Assembly (NCBI GenBank): GCA_021161055.1
Contig: JAGHBI010000087.1
Coordinates: 1 to 6,087 of the forward strand
DNA from: Candidatus Iainarchaeum sp.
GTDB taxonomy: Archaea > Iainarchaeota > Iainarchaeia > Iainarchaeales > DTGL01
Length of the DNA: 6,087 nucleotides
Direction of reading: 5' to 3'
The notes beneath the pieces are model-generated. The model made no database searches, was not told the DNA's origin, and saw only the letters and a program-made list of their open reading frames with translations. The position numbers and the translations under genes are program-made. Positions within the stretch are counted from its first letter, which is position 1. Each line of letters starts with the position of its first letter. Below, piece after piece: positions 5,504-6,087 of this stretch.

Positions 5504-5736
5504 TTATCCACGCAATACTGCTTACAGGCATCGTTATTACAGCCTTGCTCGCAATTAAGCTCAAAGATCTGCTCGCTTGCGCAGTGCTTCTTGGTGCAAT
5601 GAGCTTGCTGTTATCGCTGGAATTTTATCTTTTGCAAGCACCCGATGTTGCAATAACAGAAGCCGCTGTTGGCGCCGGGCTTGGCACAGCAATCTTTGTT
5701 GTGGCTGTGATGAAAACAAGGAGGTATGAGGAGTGA
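5500..5736 (+). CDS. mbhD: MbhD-like subunit (DUF4040)
   Basis: A 78-residue membrane protein that matches the MbhD/DUF4040 family, which corresponds to part of the C-terminal region of the large MrpA subunit in bacteria. Three hydrophobic helices are visible. The signature LLQAPDVAITEAAVGAGL (44-61) includes D49 and E54, charged residues inside a helix that are conserved in this family and thought to line the ion path. Starts at ATG 5500, overlapping the mnhG stop, with GGTGAGG just upstream. Its presence as a free-standing gene marks this as the archaeal split-subunit arrangement rather than a bacterial MrpA fusion. Confidence 0.92.
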   Translation: MIIHAILLTGIVITALLAIKLKDLLACAVLLGAMSLLLSLEFYLLQAPDVAITEAAVGAGLGTAIFVVAVMKTRRYEE

Positions 5737-5996
5737 ATTGCGCAAAGCTTTTCTTCCTTGTGCTTTTAGGCATCTTTCTAGTAGCATGTTCGCTTGCCTT
5801 AAGGCCTTTTGGCAAGCCAAACGCAACAGAAATGGATGAGTACTTTATTATGAACTCACAGAAAGAAGCCGCAAGCAACAATGTTGTTGCATCTGTTGTG
5901 TTTGATTACAGAGGCTTGGATACACTTGGAGAAGCCACAGTGCTGTTCGCTGCTGTAAGCAGCATAGTTTTGCTTTTCAGGGGTGCTCTGAAGTGA
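5733..5996 (+). CDS. mbhE: MbhE-like subunit (MrpA C-terminal segment)
   Basis: An 87-residue protein with helices near 5-23 and 68-84 and a loop carrying NNVVASVVFDYRGLDTLGEA (49-68). The DYRG-DTLGE motif is diagnostic of MbhE and of the C-terminal part of MrpA, where the acidic residues are implicated in cation transfer. It starts with GTG 5733, overlapping the mbhD stop as GTGA, with GGAGGT (5720-5725) 7 nt upstream. Its own stop overlaps the GTG start of mnhB in the same way. MbhD and MbhE together stand in for the MrpA C-terminus. Confidence 0.92.
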   Translation: MNCAKLFFLVLLGIFLVACSLALRPFGKPNATEMDEYFIMNSQKEAASNNVVASVVFDYRGLDTLGEATVLFAAVSSIVLLFRGALK

Positions 5997-6087
5997 AGGA
6001 CTCGCTTATAATAAAAACCGTTGCAGCAACAATGCTTGTTCCAATAGTTACCTTCGGCATTTACATAGTTTTGCATGGCCATCTGAC
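5993..6087 (+). CDS. mnhB: Na+/H+ antiporter subunit MnhB/MrpB (MbhF-like), N-terminal part
   Basis: Only the first 31 codons are in the window. They read MKDSLIIKTVAATMLVPIVT, then FGIYIVLHGHL, the characteristic first helix of MnhB leading into the family's GHLTPGGGFQGG motif, which is cut at the edge. The start is GTG 5993, overlapping the mbhE stop (GTGA), with GGGGTG (5980-5985) 7 nt upstream. It was identified by reading the frame past the mbhE stop to the window end. In Mbh operons this position is held by MbhF. Confidence 0.88.
   Translation, partial: MKDSLIIKTVAATMLVPIVTFGIYIVLHGHL

Noticed and set aside
5733..5795. Lipoprotein signal with lipobox (FLVAC) in the MbhE-like protein
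   Set aside because: The segment coincides with the expected first membrane helix of the MbhE family, so the lipobox match is likely chance.
1..6087. Mobile elements, CRISPR arrays or long direct repeats
   Set aside because: No transposase or integrase frames, no regularly spaced repeats and no terminal inverted repeats were seen; the window is explained by ordinary genes and short regulatory regions.

Overview
The window looks archaeal. It carries a Mbh/Mrp-type cation antiporter operon in the archaeal split-subunit order, a short archaeal/bacterial-type family I pyrophosphatase, AT-rich TATA-like elements about 26 bp ahead of plausible transcript starts, strong GGAGG/GAGGTG ribosome binding sites and heavy ATA/AGG codon use. 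The cysteine-rich secreted protein at the left edge resembles proteins I recall from small-genome (DPANN-type) archaea, but lineage cannot be fixed from this window.

Left third (1-1931, + strand): the 3' part of a gene for a secreted modular protein (FlgD-like Ig domain, two cysteine-rich modules joined by Pro/Ser/Thr linkers, C-terminal beta-sandwich). It overlaps a gene for a single-pass, membrane-anchored helical protein that I do not recognise. The two are probably translated together and act at the cell surface.

Middle (1932-4387): a 226-nt intergenic region is unusually rich in signals. It has an AT palindrome with a T-run, a 17-bp palindrome, a TATA-like box, and then a 74-nt element closed by a perfect 9-bp stem. 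A small hairpin plus T-run follows, then a Shine-Dalgarno site and the gene for a complete soluble inorganic pyrophosphatase. This has the layout of a riboswitch or other structured leader. Converging on the pyrophosphatase from the minus strand is a two-gene unit: a 10-TM DMT/EamA transporter followed, with overlap, by a DUF6390-like protein.

Right third (4388-6087, + strand): six tightly overlapping genes in the order mnhE-mnhF-mnhG-mbhD(DUF4040)-mbhE-mnhB. The last is cut by the window edge. They encode small membrane subunits of an Mrp/Mbh-type Na+/H+ antiporter module. The order matches the first six genes of archaeal membrane-bound hydrogenase/Mbs-type operons, so the operon may continue into large antiporter subunits and possibly NiFe-hydrogenase or related redox subunits. 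A short AT-rich spacer separates this operon from the divergent transporter gene and probably holds both core promoters.
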